A stretch of 64,000 bases of DNA from JAEUJM01 sp041908445 (lineage in GTDB: Bacteria > Actinomycetota > Acidimicrobiia > Acidimicrobiales > DATDAH01), in NCBI GenBank assembly GCA_041908445.1, contig JAYRFK010000040.1, forward strand, positions 110,160 through 174,159, in the 5' to 3' direction. Position 1 is the stretch's first letter. Every line of letters starts with the position of its first letter. The notes beneath the pieces were generated by a model, which was not told the DNA's origin, did no database searches, and was given only the letters and a program-made list of their open reading frames with translations. Made by a program: the position numbers and the translations under genes. This document shows, in pieces, positions 25,435 through 33,983 of the stretch.

Positions 25435-26100
25435 CTAGCTCGCCCCCGACTCGCTGAGGTAGAGCAGCACCGCCTTGACGCGGCGGTTCACGTCGCGCTC
25501 CTCCGAGAGGCCCAACTTCGAGAAGATCGAGTTGGTGTGCTTCTCCACCGCCCGCTCGCTCAGGACCAGGGTGGCGGCGATGGCGGCGTTGCTCTTGCCC
25601 TGGGCCATCTCGGCCAGGACCTCGGTCTCGCGGGGCGTCAGCCGGTGCAGGTCGCTCGTCGGGCCCCGGCGGCCGACCACGAGAGACTCGACGACCTTCG
25701 GGTCGATGACCGACCCGCCGGCGGCGACCGCCCTCACGGCGCTCAGCAGCTCGTCGACCTCGCTGACCCGCTCCTTCAGCAGGTAGGCCCGGCCCTCGGA
25801 GCCGTCGGCCAGCAGGGCCAGTGCGTACGCGGGCTCCGCGTACTGGGAGAGCACCACCACGCCGGTCCCGGGGTGCTCCCCGCGCAGCGCCGCCGCGGCC
25901 TGGATGCCCTCGTCGGTGCCCGTCGGGGGCATGCGGATGTCGGTGATGACGACGTCCGGGTGCTCCTTCTCGATGAGCTCGAGCAGGGCCGGGAGGTCGC
26001 CGGCGAGCCCGACGAGCTCGAGGTCGGCCTGCGCGTCGAGGAGGCGCGCGATGCCGTCGCGCAGCAGCGCGTTGTCCTCGGCCAGCACCACCCTGATCAC
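25435..26100 (-). CDS. NarL/LuxR-family response regulator
   Basis: A 221-residue two-domain regulator: receiver (1-125; Asp54 in TDIRMPPT, Lys109) and LuxR HTH (150-212; LTPRETEVLAEMAQGKSN, VEKHTNSIFSKLGL). The receiver is strikingly similar to that of the cyclase fusion: both have EGI.AA, HPGTGVV.LSQY, P.YA.ALL and GGS..DP..V spacing. The GTG at 26100 is preferred over a TTG at 26109, because the TTG overlaps the likely -10 (TAGCGT) while the GTG sits 8 nt after it. Confidence 0.9.
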   Translation of the reverse strand: MIRVVLAEDNALLRDGIARLLDAQADLELVGLAGDLPALLELIEKEHPDVVITDIRMPPTGTDEGIQAAAALRGEHPGTGVVVLSQYAEPAYALALLADGSEGRAYLLKERVSEVDELLSAVRAVAAGGSVIDPKVVESLVVGRRGPTSDLHRLTPRETEVLAEMAQGKSNAAIAATLVLSERAVEKHTNSIFSKLGLSEERDVNRRVKAVLLYLSESGAS

Positions 26101-26108
26101 GGGCGCCA

Positions 26109-26114
26109 ACGCTA
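26109..26114 (-). promoter_or_regulatory. -10 element built from the upstream stop codon
   Basis: TAGCGT on the minus strand; its first three bases are the TAG stop codon (26112-26114) of the oxidoreductase gene. It lies 8 nt before the GTG of the response regulator. Confidence 0.45.
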
Positions 26115-27761
26115 CTGCTGGCCTCCCCGGCGACGACGCCGGACCGCCCGCCCCACGGTGGCGGCCGCGGCCAGCCCCGCGCCGGCGGCGACGAGGCGGC
26201 GGCCGCGGGCGTCACGCCCGAGGGCGGCCGCGGCGGCGTTGGCGCCGCAGGCCCCGTGCACGCCGCCACCGGGATGGGCCGACGCCGACGCCAGGAACAG
26301 CCGGTCGACGGGCGTCTCGGGGCGGGCGAACCCGGGCACGGGACGGAAGATCAGCTGCTGGTGGAGCTGTGCGGTGCCGCCGTTGATCTCGCCGCCGACC
26401 AGGTTGGCGTTCGCAGCCTCGAAGCCCGGGGGCGTGAACACGTGCCGGGCGAGGATGCGGTCACCGAAGCCGGGGGCCAGGCGCTCGATCCGCTGCTCCA
26501 TGCGCGCCACGAACCGCTCGGTCTCGTGCTCGTCCCACGTTCCGGTCAGGCCCTCGCCGCCCCCGTCGCCCTTCACCTCCCGGGGCACGTGGGCGTAGGC
26601 CCACGCCGCCTCCGTGCCGGCGGGCGAGCGGCTGGGGTCGGCCGTGGTCATCTGCCCCATCACGAGGAACGGGTTGGCGGGCAGCAACCCGCGCGTGAGC
26701 TGGCTCGTCATGTCCGAGAGGTCGTCGAGCGAGTCCGAGACGTGGACGGTGCCCGCCCGGTTCACCTCGGGGTCGAGCCACGGGATCGGGCCGTCGAGGG
26801 CCCAGTCGACCTTGACCGTGCCCGAGCCGTACTCGAAGCGGCGCACGTCCTCGAGCACGCGGGCGGGCAGGTGCTCGGGGGCGACGAGGCGCGTGAACAG
26901 CGCCGGCGCGCCGACGTCGGCGAGCACGGCCCGGCGGGCGTCGTAGCCGGTGCCGTCGGCCGCGACCACGCCGACCGCCCGGCCGCCCCGGACCTCGACC
27001 GACGTGACCCGCACCCCGCACTCGACCCGGCCGCCCCGCTCGACCAGGCGCCGCACCAGGGCGTCGGTGAGGGACTGGGCCCCGCCGGCGGGGACCGGGA
27101 AGCCCTTCTCCTGGCCGAGGCCGCCGAGCAGCCACCCGAACAGGCCGCCGCCCGTCGACTCCGGGCTCAGGTCGGTGTGCAGGGCGCAGCCGGCCAGCAG
27201 GAGGCCGCCGCCCTCCCCGCGGAACTCCTCCTGGGCCAGGCGCCGCACGGTCATCAGGGCCAGGCGGGCGAACGGCAGGGCCCGGGACGGGCCGAGCGCG
27301 GCGGCGAGGCGGGCGCCGGGCGCCACCGGCGGGAAGGGCTGCATGAGGGCGTCGAGCAGGCGGTCGCCGACCTGCTCCCAGAGGCCGTAGAGGTGCCGCC
27401 ACCCGTCACCGTCCCCCGGGGAGAAGCGGTCGAGCGAGGCGGCGGTCTCCTCGCCGTCCATCGACAGGACGGCGGCCGGGCCGTCGGGTGTGGGGTGGGC
27501 GACGACGAGCGGCGCACGGCACCACTCGAGCCCGTAGCGCTCGAGGCCGAGGGCGGCGAGCGGCGGCGAGGCCACGCCCAGCGGGTAGAACGCGCTGAAG
27601 AGGTCGTTGCGGAAGCCCGGGGCGGTGACCTCGGCGGTGCGTACCGCGCCGCCCGGCACGTCGTTCGCCTCGAGCACGACGACGTCCCAGCCCGCGTCGG
27701 CGAGCCGGTTGGCGGCGACGAGCCCGTTCGGGCCGGCCCCGATCACGACGGCGTCGCTCAT
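26112..27761 (-). CDS. Phytoene-desaturase-like FAD oxidoreductase (PYROXD2 type)
   Basis: A 549-residue flavoprotein with an N-terminal dinucleotide-binding fold (VVIGAGPNGLVAANRLADAG), the VLEANDVPGG segment, the middle GGAQSLTDALVRRL substrate-domain motif and a C-terminal FAD contact GGGVHGACGANAA. It belongs to the CrtI-related amine oxidase group, closest in style to pyridine nucleotide-disulfide oxidoreductase-domain 2 proteins. No carotenoid genes are nearby, so a carotenoid role is not supported. A basic tail ends the protein. Confidence 0.88.
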   Translation of the reverse strand: MSDAVVIGAGPNGLVAANRLADAGWDVVVLEANDVPGGAVRTAEVTAPGFRNDLFSAFYPLGVASPPLAALGLERYGLEWCRAPLVVAHPTPDGPAAVLSMDGEETAASLDRFSPGDGDGWRHLYGLWEQVGDRLLDALMQPFPPVAPGARLAAALGPSRALPFARLALMTVRRLAQEEFRGEGGGLLLAGCALHTDLSPESTGGGLFGWLLGGLGQEKGFPVPAGGAQSLTDALVRRLVERGGRVECGVRVTSVEVRGGRAVGVVAADGTGYDARRAVLADVGAPALFTRLVAPEHLPARVLEDVRRFEYGSGTVKVDWALDGPIPWLDPEVNRAGTVHVSDSLDDLSDMTSQLTRGLLPANPFLVMGQMTTADPSRSPAGTEAAWAYAHVPREVKGDGGGEGLTGTWDEHETERFVARMEQRIERLAPGFGDRILARHVFTPPGFEAANANLVGGEINGGTAQLHQQLIFRPVPGFARPETPVDRLFLASASAHPGGGVHGACGANAAAAALGRDARGRRLVAAGAGLAAAATVGRAVRRRRRGGQQ

Positions 27762-27836
27762 GGCCGGTGCGCCTCCTCGCGGCGGGCGGGCAGCAGGTCG
27801 GGCGGGGCCGTCACGCCCCTCGCCTCGTCACCACGG

Positions 27837-27842
27837 CAGGAT
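27837..27842 (+). promoter_or_regulatory. -10 element of the transporter gene
   Basis: CAGGAT 7 nt before the ATG at 27850; leaderless spacing. Confidence 0.4.
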
Positions 27843-27849
27843 AGGTCCC

Positions 27850-28560
27850 ATGGCCGGCCCCACCGAGGCGCTCGACACCGGCGATCGCGCCCCGGCGCCC
27901 GCCGCCACGCTGACCGCGTTCACCCGTGTCGCGGTGGTGGCCGTCGCCGCGTACGCCGGCGCCCAGGTGATCTCCGACGTCGCCAGCCTCAAGATCGGGA
28001 TCGTGGCGGGGCGCGCGGTCGACATGGGGACCTTCATCTACCCCATCACCTTCACGTTGCGCGACGTGGTCCACAAGGTCCTGGGGCGCAGCGCCGCCCG
28101 CACCCTGATCGTCACCTGCGGCGGCGTGAACCTCTTCATGGGCGCCTACTTCGCGTGGACCGCCAGCGTCACCAGCGACCCGGCCTGGGGCCTCGGGGCG
28201 GAGTACTCGGCCATCCTCGGCCCGGTCTGGCGCATCGTGATCGCGTCGATCATCGCCGAGGTGGTGAGCGAGCTCGTCGACACCGAGGTGTACCACTGGT
28301 TCGTCACCAAGGTGACCACGCGACACCAGTGGGCGAGGGTCCTGACGTCGAACGCGGTGAGCGTCCCACTGGACAGCGTGCTGTTCAGCGTGCTGGCCTT
28401 CGGGGCGATCCCCTTGCTCGGCGACCACCCCCTGACCCTCCCCTGGGGGTCGGTGTGGGACATCGTGGTGGTCAACATGGCCGTGAAGGGGCTCGTGACC
28501 CTCGCCAGCCTCCCCCTGATCTACGTGGCCCCCGACCGCGACTGGGACCAGATCGACTAG
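27850..28560 (+). CDS. Queuosine-precursor-type transporter (VUT/YhhQ family)
   Basis: A 236-residue inner-membrane protein with about six hydrophobic segments and the family's signature stretches: DVASLKIGIV, FIYPITFTLRDVVHKVLGR, IIAEVVSELVDTEVY and SNAVSVPLDSVLF. YhhQ-type proteins import 7-deazaguanine precursors of queuosine. No queuosine biosynthesis gene is in the window. Confidence 0.88.
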   Translation: MAGPTEALDTGDRAPAPAATLTAFTRVAVVAVAAYAGAQVISDVASLKIGIVAGRAVDMGTFIYPITFTLRDVVHKVLGRSAARTLIVTCGGVNLFMGAYFAWTASVTSDPAWGLGAEYSAILGPVWRIVIASIIAEVVSELVDTEVYHWFVTKVTTRHQWARVLTSNAVSVPLDSVLFSVLAFGAIPLLGDHPLTLPWGSVWDIVVVNMAVKGLVTLASLPLIYVAPDRDWDQID

Positions 28561-28576
28561 CCGTGCTCCCCACCCC

Positions 28577-29689
28577 ATGACCCGCCGCTCCGCGCCCCCC
28601 GACCGCACCACCGGGCCGACCCCCAGCAGCGACGCGCGCCCTCCGAGCGACGAGCGCTCCGGTGAGCTCCCGACGGTGCGCATCAGCTCGTCCACCACCG
28701 GGGCCGGACGACCGGTCCCGCCCGGACCGCCGCCGGGCCCCGTCCGGCCGTCCCGGCGCCGCCGCGCCCGTGGCGCCGCGGGCACCAGTGCCCCGGGTGC
28801 CTCAGGCGGCCCGACCCGCACCGGGCCCAGCCGCCCCGGGCCCAGCCGCCCCGTGCCCCGCCGCCCCGTTCCCAGCCGCCCCGGCCCGGCCCCCAGCGGC
28901 GCCGCGGGCACCGGGCCCACCCGCCCGGTCGCGGGTCCGGGTGGGCCGGAGGAGGCGGAGCCCGCCACGCCGCGCCGCCACCACCCGTCGCGCCTGGTGC
29001 TGCTCGTCGCGGCGACGGTCACCGTCGTGGTCGTGGCGCTGTTCGTGGTGCCCCGCGTGCGCGAGCAGGACGCCGGGCCCGCCGACCGCACGGTCGACAC
29101 CTACACGGTGACCCTGGGCGACACGATCTCGTCGGTCGCCCAGCTCCACGGGACGACCAAGGAGGCGGTCGAGGCGGCCAACGACCTGACCGACGCGTCG
29201 TCGATCGAGCCGGGCAGCCAGATCGAGATCCCCCACCCCGTGGGCGACGACAACGAGCTACCCACGTTCCTCGCCGCCGACCCGGCGCTGGTCGCGCTGC
29301 GCCCCACGTTCGCCACCAAGGCCGCCGCCTACGACGTGCCACCGGCGCTGCTCGAGTCGCTCGCCTGGCAGGTGTCGGCGTGGGACGAGGACAAGGTCGG
29401 CGAGGAGGGCCGCTCCGGCATCGCCCAGCTGCGGCCCTCGACGGTCGCCTTCATCAACGACGAGCTCGTGGCCGGCCCCGACCTCGACCCGGAGGTCGCC
29501 GCCGAGAGCATCGAGCTCATGGCCGCCTACGTCGACGAGCTCCTGAGCGAGACCGACGGGAGCTGGGCGGCGACCGCGGCCGCGTACGAGCTCGGCCTGA
29601 ACGCCTCGCGCACGAGCAGCTGGGACGGGGACACCATCGGCTTCGTGACCACGGTGCTGGCCGGCGTCCCCGACTTCGCAGGCGGCTGA
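28577..29689 (+). CDS. LysM protein with a degenerate lytic-transglycosylase domain
   Basis: A 370-residue envelope protein. Residues 1-135 are cytoplasmic and extremely rich in Pro, Arg and Gly; residues 138-158 form one membrane helix; residues 172-215 are a LysM peptidoglycan-binding domain (YTVTLGDTISSVAQLHGTT); residues 235-370 align with SLT-type transglycosylases (PPALLESLAWQ, GIAQLRPSTVAFIN). The position of the catalytic Glu (normally QES) reads QVS, so it is probably inactive as a muramidase. It heads a run of tightly spaced genes. Confidence 0.82.
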   Translation: MTRRSAPPDRTTGPTPSSDARPPSDERSGELPTVRISSSTTGAGRPVPPGPPPGPVRPSRRRRARGAAGTSAPGASGGPTRTGPSRPGPSRPVPRRPVPSRPGPAPSGAAGTGPTRPVAGPGGPEEAEPATPRRHHPSRLVLLVAATVTVVVVALFVVPRVREQDAGPADRTVDTYTVTLGDTISSVAQLHGTTKEAVEAANDLTDASSIEPGSQIEIPHPVGDDNELPTFLAADPALVALRPTFATKAAAYDVPPALLESLAWQVSAWDEDKVGEEGRSGIAQLRPSTVAFINDELVAGPDLDPEVAAESIELMAAYVDELLSETDGSWAATAAAYELGLNASRTSSWDGDTIGFVTTVLAGVPDFAGG

Positions 29690-29690
29690 C

Positions 29691-30056
29691 GTGGCCGGGG
29701 CGGCCCCGCTCGGCAAGGCCCGCGCCGGGCGGTTCGACCACCTGGCGCCCGAGGTCGTGGGGCGGGCCCGGATCCGCACCGCCCGCCACCTCCCCAAGCA
29801 GGCCGACGCCATGACCGTCGGGCGCACCATCTACGTGCGCCCCGGGCACGAGGCCAGCGACGGCCTGCTCGCCCACGAACTGGTCCACGTGCGGCAGTGG
29901 CAGCAGTACGGGGCGCTCGGCTTCCTGCGCCGCTACCTCGGCGCCTACCTGGCCAACCTCGTGCGCCTCCGCGACCACATGGCCGCGTACCGGGCCATCC
30001 CCTTCGAGGCCGAGGCCCGCGCCGAGGCGGCGACGTGGAAGGCCCGGCACCCCTGA
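29691..30056 (+). CDS. DUF4157-like metallopeptidase-fold protein
   Basis: A 121-residue protein with the zinc-peptidase motif HELVH in LLAHELVHVRQWQQYG, typical of DUF4157, plus a C-terminal helix with EAEARAEA. It has no signal peptide. The start is GTG 1 nt after the LysM gene stop, and the next gene starts inside it, so it is translated from the same message. Confidence 0.8.
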   Translation: MAGAAPLGKARAGRFDHLAPEVVGRARIRTARHLPKQADAMTVGRTIYVRPGHEASDGLLAHELVHVRQWQQYGALGFLRRYLGAYLANLVRLRDHMAAYRAIPFEAEARAEAATWKARHP

Positions 30057-30733
30057 GCGCGGACGGGCGGGCAGCCCCGGCGCTGGTCGGCCTGGACGTG
30101 GCCGACGACGCCGACGCCTGGCGGGCCGGCGGCTTCACCGTCGCCGACGACGGCACCTGCCGGATCGGCACCGTCGTCGTGCGCCTGCTCGGCACCGGCG
30201 CGGGCCGCGGCGTCCTGGCCTGGACCTTCACCGGCCTGGCCACCGGACGGGACGAGGATGAGCTGGACGGGATCCCCACGCGAGGCATGCCGGAGCACAC
30301 GGCGCCCACGGGCGAGCCGAGCGCGCACGCGAACGGGGCCGAGCTGATCGATCATGTGGTGGTGACGACCCCCGCGCCCGAGCGCACGATCGCCGCGCTC
30401 GAGGGGGCCGGGCTCGTCCACCGCCGCACCCGCCTCGCCGACGGCTACGCGGTGCCGATGCGCCAGGACTTCTTCCGGGCCGGCGAGGTGATCCTCGAGC
30501 TCATCGGGCCCCGCACGCCCGACCCGGCGCACGCCGACCGCCCGGCCCGCCTGTACGGCCTCGCCCACACGGTCGCCGACCTCGACGCCACCGCCGCCCG
30601 CCTGGGCGACCGCCTCACCGCACCGAAGGACGCGGTGCAGCGGGGGCGCCGCATCGCCACGCTGAAGACCCGGGACCTCGGCATCACCGTCCCGACCGCG
30701 TTCCTCTCCCGCGGCGCCGGCGCGCGCTCGTGA
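30035..30733 (+). CDS. VOC-superfamily (glyoxalase-like) protein
   Basis: A 232-residue protein whose residues 105-225 form a vicinal-oxygen-chelate domain (LIDHVVVTTPAPERTIAALEGAGL, QDFFRAGEVILELIGP, GLAHTVADLDATAARLG). The first 100 residues are variable and may be a degenerate second VOC half. GTG 30035 is chosen for its GAGGCGG Shine-Dalgarno; it overlaps the DUF4157 gene by 22 nt. Substrate unknown. Confidence 0.78.
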   Translation: MEGPAPLSADGRAAPALVGLDVADDADAWRAGGFTVADDGTCRIGTVVVRLLGTGAGRGVLAWTFTGLATGRDEDELDGIPTRGMPEHTAPTGEPSAHANGAELIDHVVVTTPAPERTIAALEGAGLVHRRTRLADGYAVPMRQDFFRAGEVILELIGPRTPDPAHADRPARLYGLAHTVADLDATAARLGDRLTAPKDAVQRGRRIATLKTRDLGITVPTAFLSRGAGARS

Positions 30734-32778
30734 CCCGGCGGCGGGGGCTCGACCGGCGGCTCGTCGTCGACGAGCTGCTCCCCCTGCTCGGCCTGGCCGG
30801 GTTCGGGTACGCCCTCCCGCTGCTCGACCTGCTCGGCACGAACCCCGAGTTCCTCGTCTCGCACTACCTGACGGGCGCCTCACTGGTGGTCGCCGCCCTG
30901 GCCCTCGCCACCCTGCCGCCGCTGATGGCCCTCGCCACCGTGGTGCTGGCGACCATGGCCTCGGAGCGGGCCGGGCGCGTCGTCTGGGTCGCCTGGGCGC
31001 TGCTCTTCGGCACCCTCGCCGCCGGCTCCCTACTCCGCCAGGTGGACCTGCCCTCCGACGTCCTGCAGGTGCTGCTCGCGGCCGCGGGAGGCGTGGCGAT
31101 CGTGATCGCGGCGCGCCGGTGGCGGGCGGCCCGCACCGGCCTGGCCTTCCTCGCGGCCACGCCGCTGCTCGCCGTGCTCGCGCTGGTCACCTGGTCCCCC
31201 TCCGCCGAGCTCGTCTGGCAGCGCGACGTCGGCACCGTCGACGGGGTCGAGGTGGCCCGGCCGGCACCCGTCGTGGTCCTCCAGCTCGACGAGCTCCCGC
31301 TCTCGTCGCTCCTGCGCCCGGACGGCACCGTCAACGACGAGCGCTTCCCCAACTTCGCCCGCCTGGCCGGGACCTCGACCTGGTACCAGAACGCCGTCGC
31401 CATCGCGCCCAACACGACCGCGAGCTTCCCCGCGGCGCTGACGGGGACGGTCCCGCAGACCGGGGAGCTGCCGACCGCGGCCGACCACCCCCGGAACCTC
31501 TTCACCCTCCTCGGTGAGTCCTACGACCTCCAGGTCGACGAACCGGTCACCGCCCTCTGCCCGGCCTCGCTGTGCGGCGGCGCCGTGGACTGGGGCGGGC
31601 TGGCCGACGACGCCGTCGGGGTCGCCGGCCAGCTCTGGCTGCCACCCGGCCTGCGGGGGCGTCTGCCGTCCGAGGTGCAGCGGGTGGCCGACTTCGAGAA
31701 CGTCGACGGGCTCGGGGGCGACTCGGCGCTGCAGCGCCTCGAGCGGGCGGAGGCGCACGTCGACGCCCTCGACGCCGGCGGCGATCGCCCGGTGCTCTGG
31801 TACGAGCACGTGGTGCTGCCCCACGTGCCCTGGGCCCTCGGGCACACCGGCGACGAGTACCGGACCGACGGCGCCCACGCCAGCGGCCCGACCGAGCTCG
31901 GCGGCTGGGACGACGACCCGACCCTCGCCCGGGTCGGCCTGCAGCGCCACCTCCTCCAGGTCGGCGCCTCCGATCGCCTCCTCGGCCGCCTCCTCGACCG
32001 ACTCGAGGCGGAGGGCGTCTGGGACGACGCGCTCGTGGTGGTCCTCGCCGACCACGGCGCGGCCTTCGAGCCCGACCGGCCCTACCGCGAGCCGACGACC
32101 GCCACGGCCCAGGAGATCTACCGCATCCCCCTGTTCGTCAAGCAGCCGGGCCAGACCGAGGGCGACGTCCGCACGGACCTGGCGTACAACGTCGACGTGC
32201 TGCCGACGGTCCTCGACGTGCTCGGCGCGGACGACGGCAGCGGGGCCGAGCTCAACGGCCACTCGATCCTCGAGCCGGTGCCGGACCGGGCCCAGGACGC
32301 CGCGCTCTACGTCGCCGACGGCGACCCGATCCACCCCGACATCACGGTGGACCAGGTGACCGCCCTCGCCGAGCGCAACGCGGCGCTCCTGCCCCGCGGC
32401 CTCGGATGGCACGCCCTCGCCGCGGTGGGCCCGCTGGGCGGCGACGTGGGCGCCGACGTCGCCACCCTCGACGTGAGCGCCACGACCGACCTGCGCTTCG
32501 ACCTGGAGCAGGCCGGCGACCTCGCCGCGGTCGACACCGAGGCCACCCGGTCCCTCCCGGTGTTCCTGTGGGGCACGGTCGTCGGTGGCGACGGGCCCGC
32601 CGACCTGCTCGTCGCGTTGAACGGGACGGTCGCCGGCACCTTGAGCCGCCTCGCCGGTGACGGGTCCTACGTGGGCGTGCTCGACGACTCGCTCATCCAC
32701 CAGGGCGAGAACGAGGTCGAGCTGCTGCTGCCCACCGGGGACGGCCGCTTCGCGCCGCTCCCGCCGGCGAACCCGTAA
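30730..32778 (+). CDS. Membrane protein with a sulfatase-like (alkaline phosphatase superfamily) domain
   Basis: A 682-residue protein. Five or six hydrophobic helices occupy residues 12-155, followed by an extracytoplasmic alkaline-phosphatase-superfamily domain: LQLDELP (metal Asp), APNTTASFPAALTG with a Thr where sulfatases have Cys/Ser, the HVPW and VVLADHG metal motifs, then a C-terminal beta region (about 555-682). The Thr nucleophile fits phosphotransferases of the LtaS/EptA style better than sulfatases, so transfer of a phospho-group to an envelope polymer is possible. The GTG start overlaps the upstream stop (GTGA). Confidence 0.8.
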   Translation: MTRRRGLDRRLVVDELLPLLGLAGFGYALPLLDLLGTNPEFLVSHYLTGASLVVAALALATLPPLMALATVVLATMASERAGRVVWVAWALLFGTLAAGSLLRQVDLPSDVLQVLLAAAGGVAIVIAARRWRAARTGLAFLAATPLLAVLALVTWSPSAELVWQRDVGTVDGVEVARPAPVVVLQLDELPLSSLLRPDGTVNDERFPNFARLAGTSTWYQNAVAIAPNTTASFPAALTGTVPQTGELPTAADHPRNLFTLLGESYDLQVDEPVTALCPASLCGGAVDWGGLADDAVGVAGQLWLPPGLRGRLPSEVQRVADFENVDGLGGDSALQRLERAEAHVDALDAGGDRPVLWYEHVVLPHVPWALGHTGDEYRTDGAHASGPTELGGWDDDPTLARVGLQRHLLQVGASDRLLGRLLDRLEAEGVWDDALVVVLADHGAAFEPDRPYREPTTATAQEIYRIPLFVKQPGQTEGDVRTDLAYNVDVLPTVLDVLGADDGSGAELNGHSILEPVPDRAQDAALYVADGDPIHPDITVDQVTALAERNAALLPRGLGWHALAAVGPLGGDVGADVATLDVSATTDLRFDLEQAGDLAAVDTEATRSLPVFLWGTVVGGDGPADLLVALNGTVAGTLSRLAGDGSYVGVLDDSLIHQGENEVELLLPTGDGRFAPLPPANP

Positions 32779-32781
32779 CCT
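32776..32781 (+). promoter_or_regulatory. -10 element built from the upstream stop codon
   Basis: TAACCT, of which TAA is the stop codon of the sulfatase-like gene; 7 nt before the GTG at 32789. Confidence 0.5.
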
Positions 32782-32788
32782 CCCCCGG

Positions 32789-33397
32789 GTGCTCGACCAC
32801 GTCTTCACCGACGCCATCGGGGCCCTCCGCGAAGCCCTGGTGAGCGCCATGCTCGAGCGCCAGGCCTTCGAGGAGCGCTTCCAGGCCGACGTCCTCCTCG
32901 GCGACCTCACGTGGGAGACGAGCTACGGCCTGCCCGGCGAGGGCCTCCCGCCCCGGATCCGCGCCGACATCACCCTCGACTGGCCCACCTGGGCCCAGAG
33001 CGCCTACCGGTCCTGGTTCATCGGCGAGGACTACGACGAGGGCCCCCACATCGAGGTCGAGATCGTGCTGCGCATCCAGCGCCTCGCCAGCGAGCCCGAC
33101 CTGCGGGCGGTCCTCGACGCGCTGCCCGAGAGCAGCCCGCCCATCGGCGACGAGCGCCTCGAGCGCTCCAGCCCGACCGTCGAGATCGTCTACGACCGCG
33201 ACCTCGAGCACCCGCAGTACGCCCTCGAGGTCTCCTACGACGGCTCCTACGAGCTCGGCGAGGCGGCCCTGAGCGACGGCTCGATCCTCGACGACCACTT
33301 CAAGGACATGGGCGGCTGGATCGCCTCGATGCTCGTGCGCATCGGCGACGTGAAGCTCTCGTACCTGCCCCCGGACATCGAGGACGACGAGCCCTAG
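32789..33397 (+). CDS. Hypothetical protein, 202 aa
   Basis: An acidic protein I do not recognise. It starts with an amphipathic segment (HVFTDAIGALREALVSAMLE), contains DITLDWPTWAQSAYRSW and ends in IEDDEP. No signal peptide, membrane helix or catalytic motif. The start is defined by the leaderless -10 hexamer in front of it, which separates it from the sulfatase-like gene. Confidence 0.72.
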   Translation: MLDHVFTDAIGALREALVSAMLERQAFEERFQADVLLGDLTWETSYGLPGEGLPPRIRADITLDWPTWAQSAYRSWFIGEDYDEGPHIEVEIVLRIQRLASEPDLRAVLDALPESSPPIGDERLERSSPTVEIVYDRDLEHPQYALEVSYDGSYELGEAALSDGSILDDHFKDMGGWIASMLVRIGDVKLSYLPPDIEDDEP

Positions 33398-33432
33398 GCC
33401 CGGCCGGCGCGGGCGGCCCGGACCACCCGGGC

Positions 33433-33438
33433 TACGGT
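33433..33438 (+). promoter_or_regulatory. -10 element of the SnoaL-like gene
   Basis: TACGGT 32 nt before the ATG at 33471; this gene has a leader with a G-rich Shine-Dalgarno sequence. Confidence 0.4.
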
Positions 33439-33470
33439 GCGGCCCGCAGCCGACACCGGGGGGACCGACG

Positions 33471-33968
33471 ATGGCCAGCACCGACGACCGCAGCGCCGAG
33501 GCCCGCGCCGCCTACGACCGCTACGTGGCCGAGCGCAGTCGCGTCGAGCGGGGCGAGCGCACGTGGGGCTCGCTGGCCGAGGAGTTCTTCACCGACGACG
33601 TGGTCTTCATCGACCCGGCGTGGGGCCGCTCCGAGGGCCGGGAGGCGGTCGTGCGGTTCATGGACGAGTCGATGCTCGGCCTCGAGGACTGGACCTTCCC
33701 CGAGGAGTGGACGATGGTCGACGGCGACCGGGTCGTGAGCTTCTGGTGGAACCGCCTCCCCGGCACCGACGCGAACGGCCGCCCCTACCAGGCCCCGGGC
33801 GTGTCGATCATGCGCTACGCCGGCGACGGCCGCTTCGACCACGAGCTCGACATCCTCAACATGGCCGAGGTCATGGAGATCCTCACCAACAGCGGCTGGC
33901 AGCCCCAGGGCCCGATGAACCTGCCCCCGAAGGAGCCGATCCGCCACACCGACCCGCCCGCACGCTGA
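33471..33968 (+). CDS. SnoaL-like / NTF2-fold protein
   Basis: A 165-residue single-domain protein of the cone-shaped NTF2 fold (YVAERSR start, EEFFTDDVVFIDPAWG, GREAVVRFMDES, YAGDGRFDHELDILNMAEV). Members bind small hydrophobic molecules, some acting as cyclases or isomerases. It is close to a dienoyl-CoA-isomerase-like gene on the other strand, but no link is shown. Confidence 0.82.
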   Translation: MASTDDRSAEARAAYDRYVAERSRVERGERTWGSLAEEFFTDDVVFIDPAWGRSEGREAVVRFMDESMLGLEDWTFPEEWTMVDGDRVVSFWWNRLPGTDANGRPYQAPGVSIMRYAGDGRFDHELDILNMAEVMEILTNSGWQPQGPMNLPPKEPIRHTDPPAR

Positions 33969-33983
33969 GCGCTCGGCTCGCCG

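Noticed and set aside
26112..27761. Carotenoid biosynthesis locus based on the CrtI-like gene
   Set aside because: No phytoene synthase or cyclase nearby, and the sequence looks closer to the PYROXD2-type oxidoreductases.
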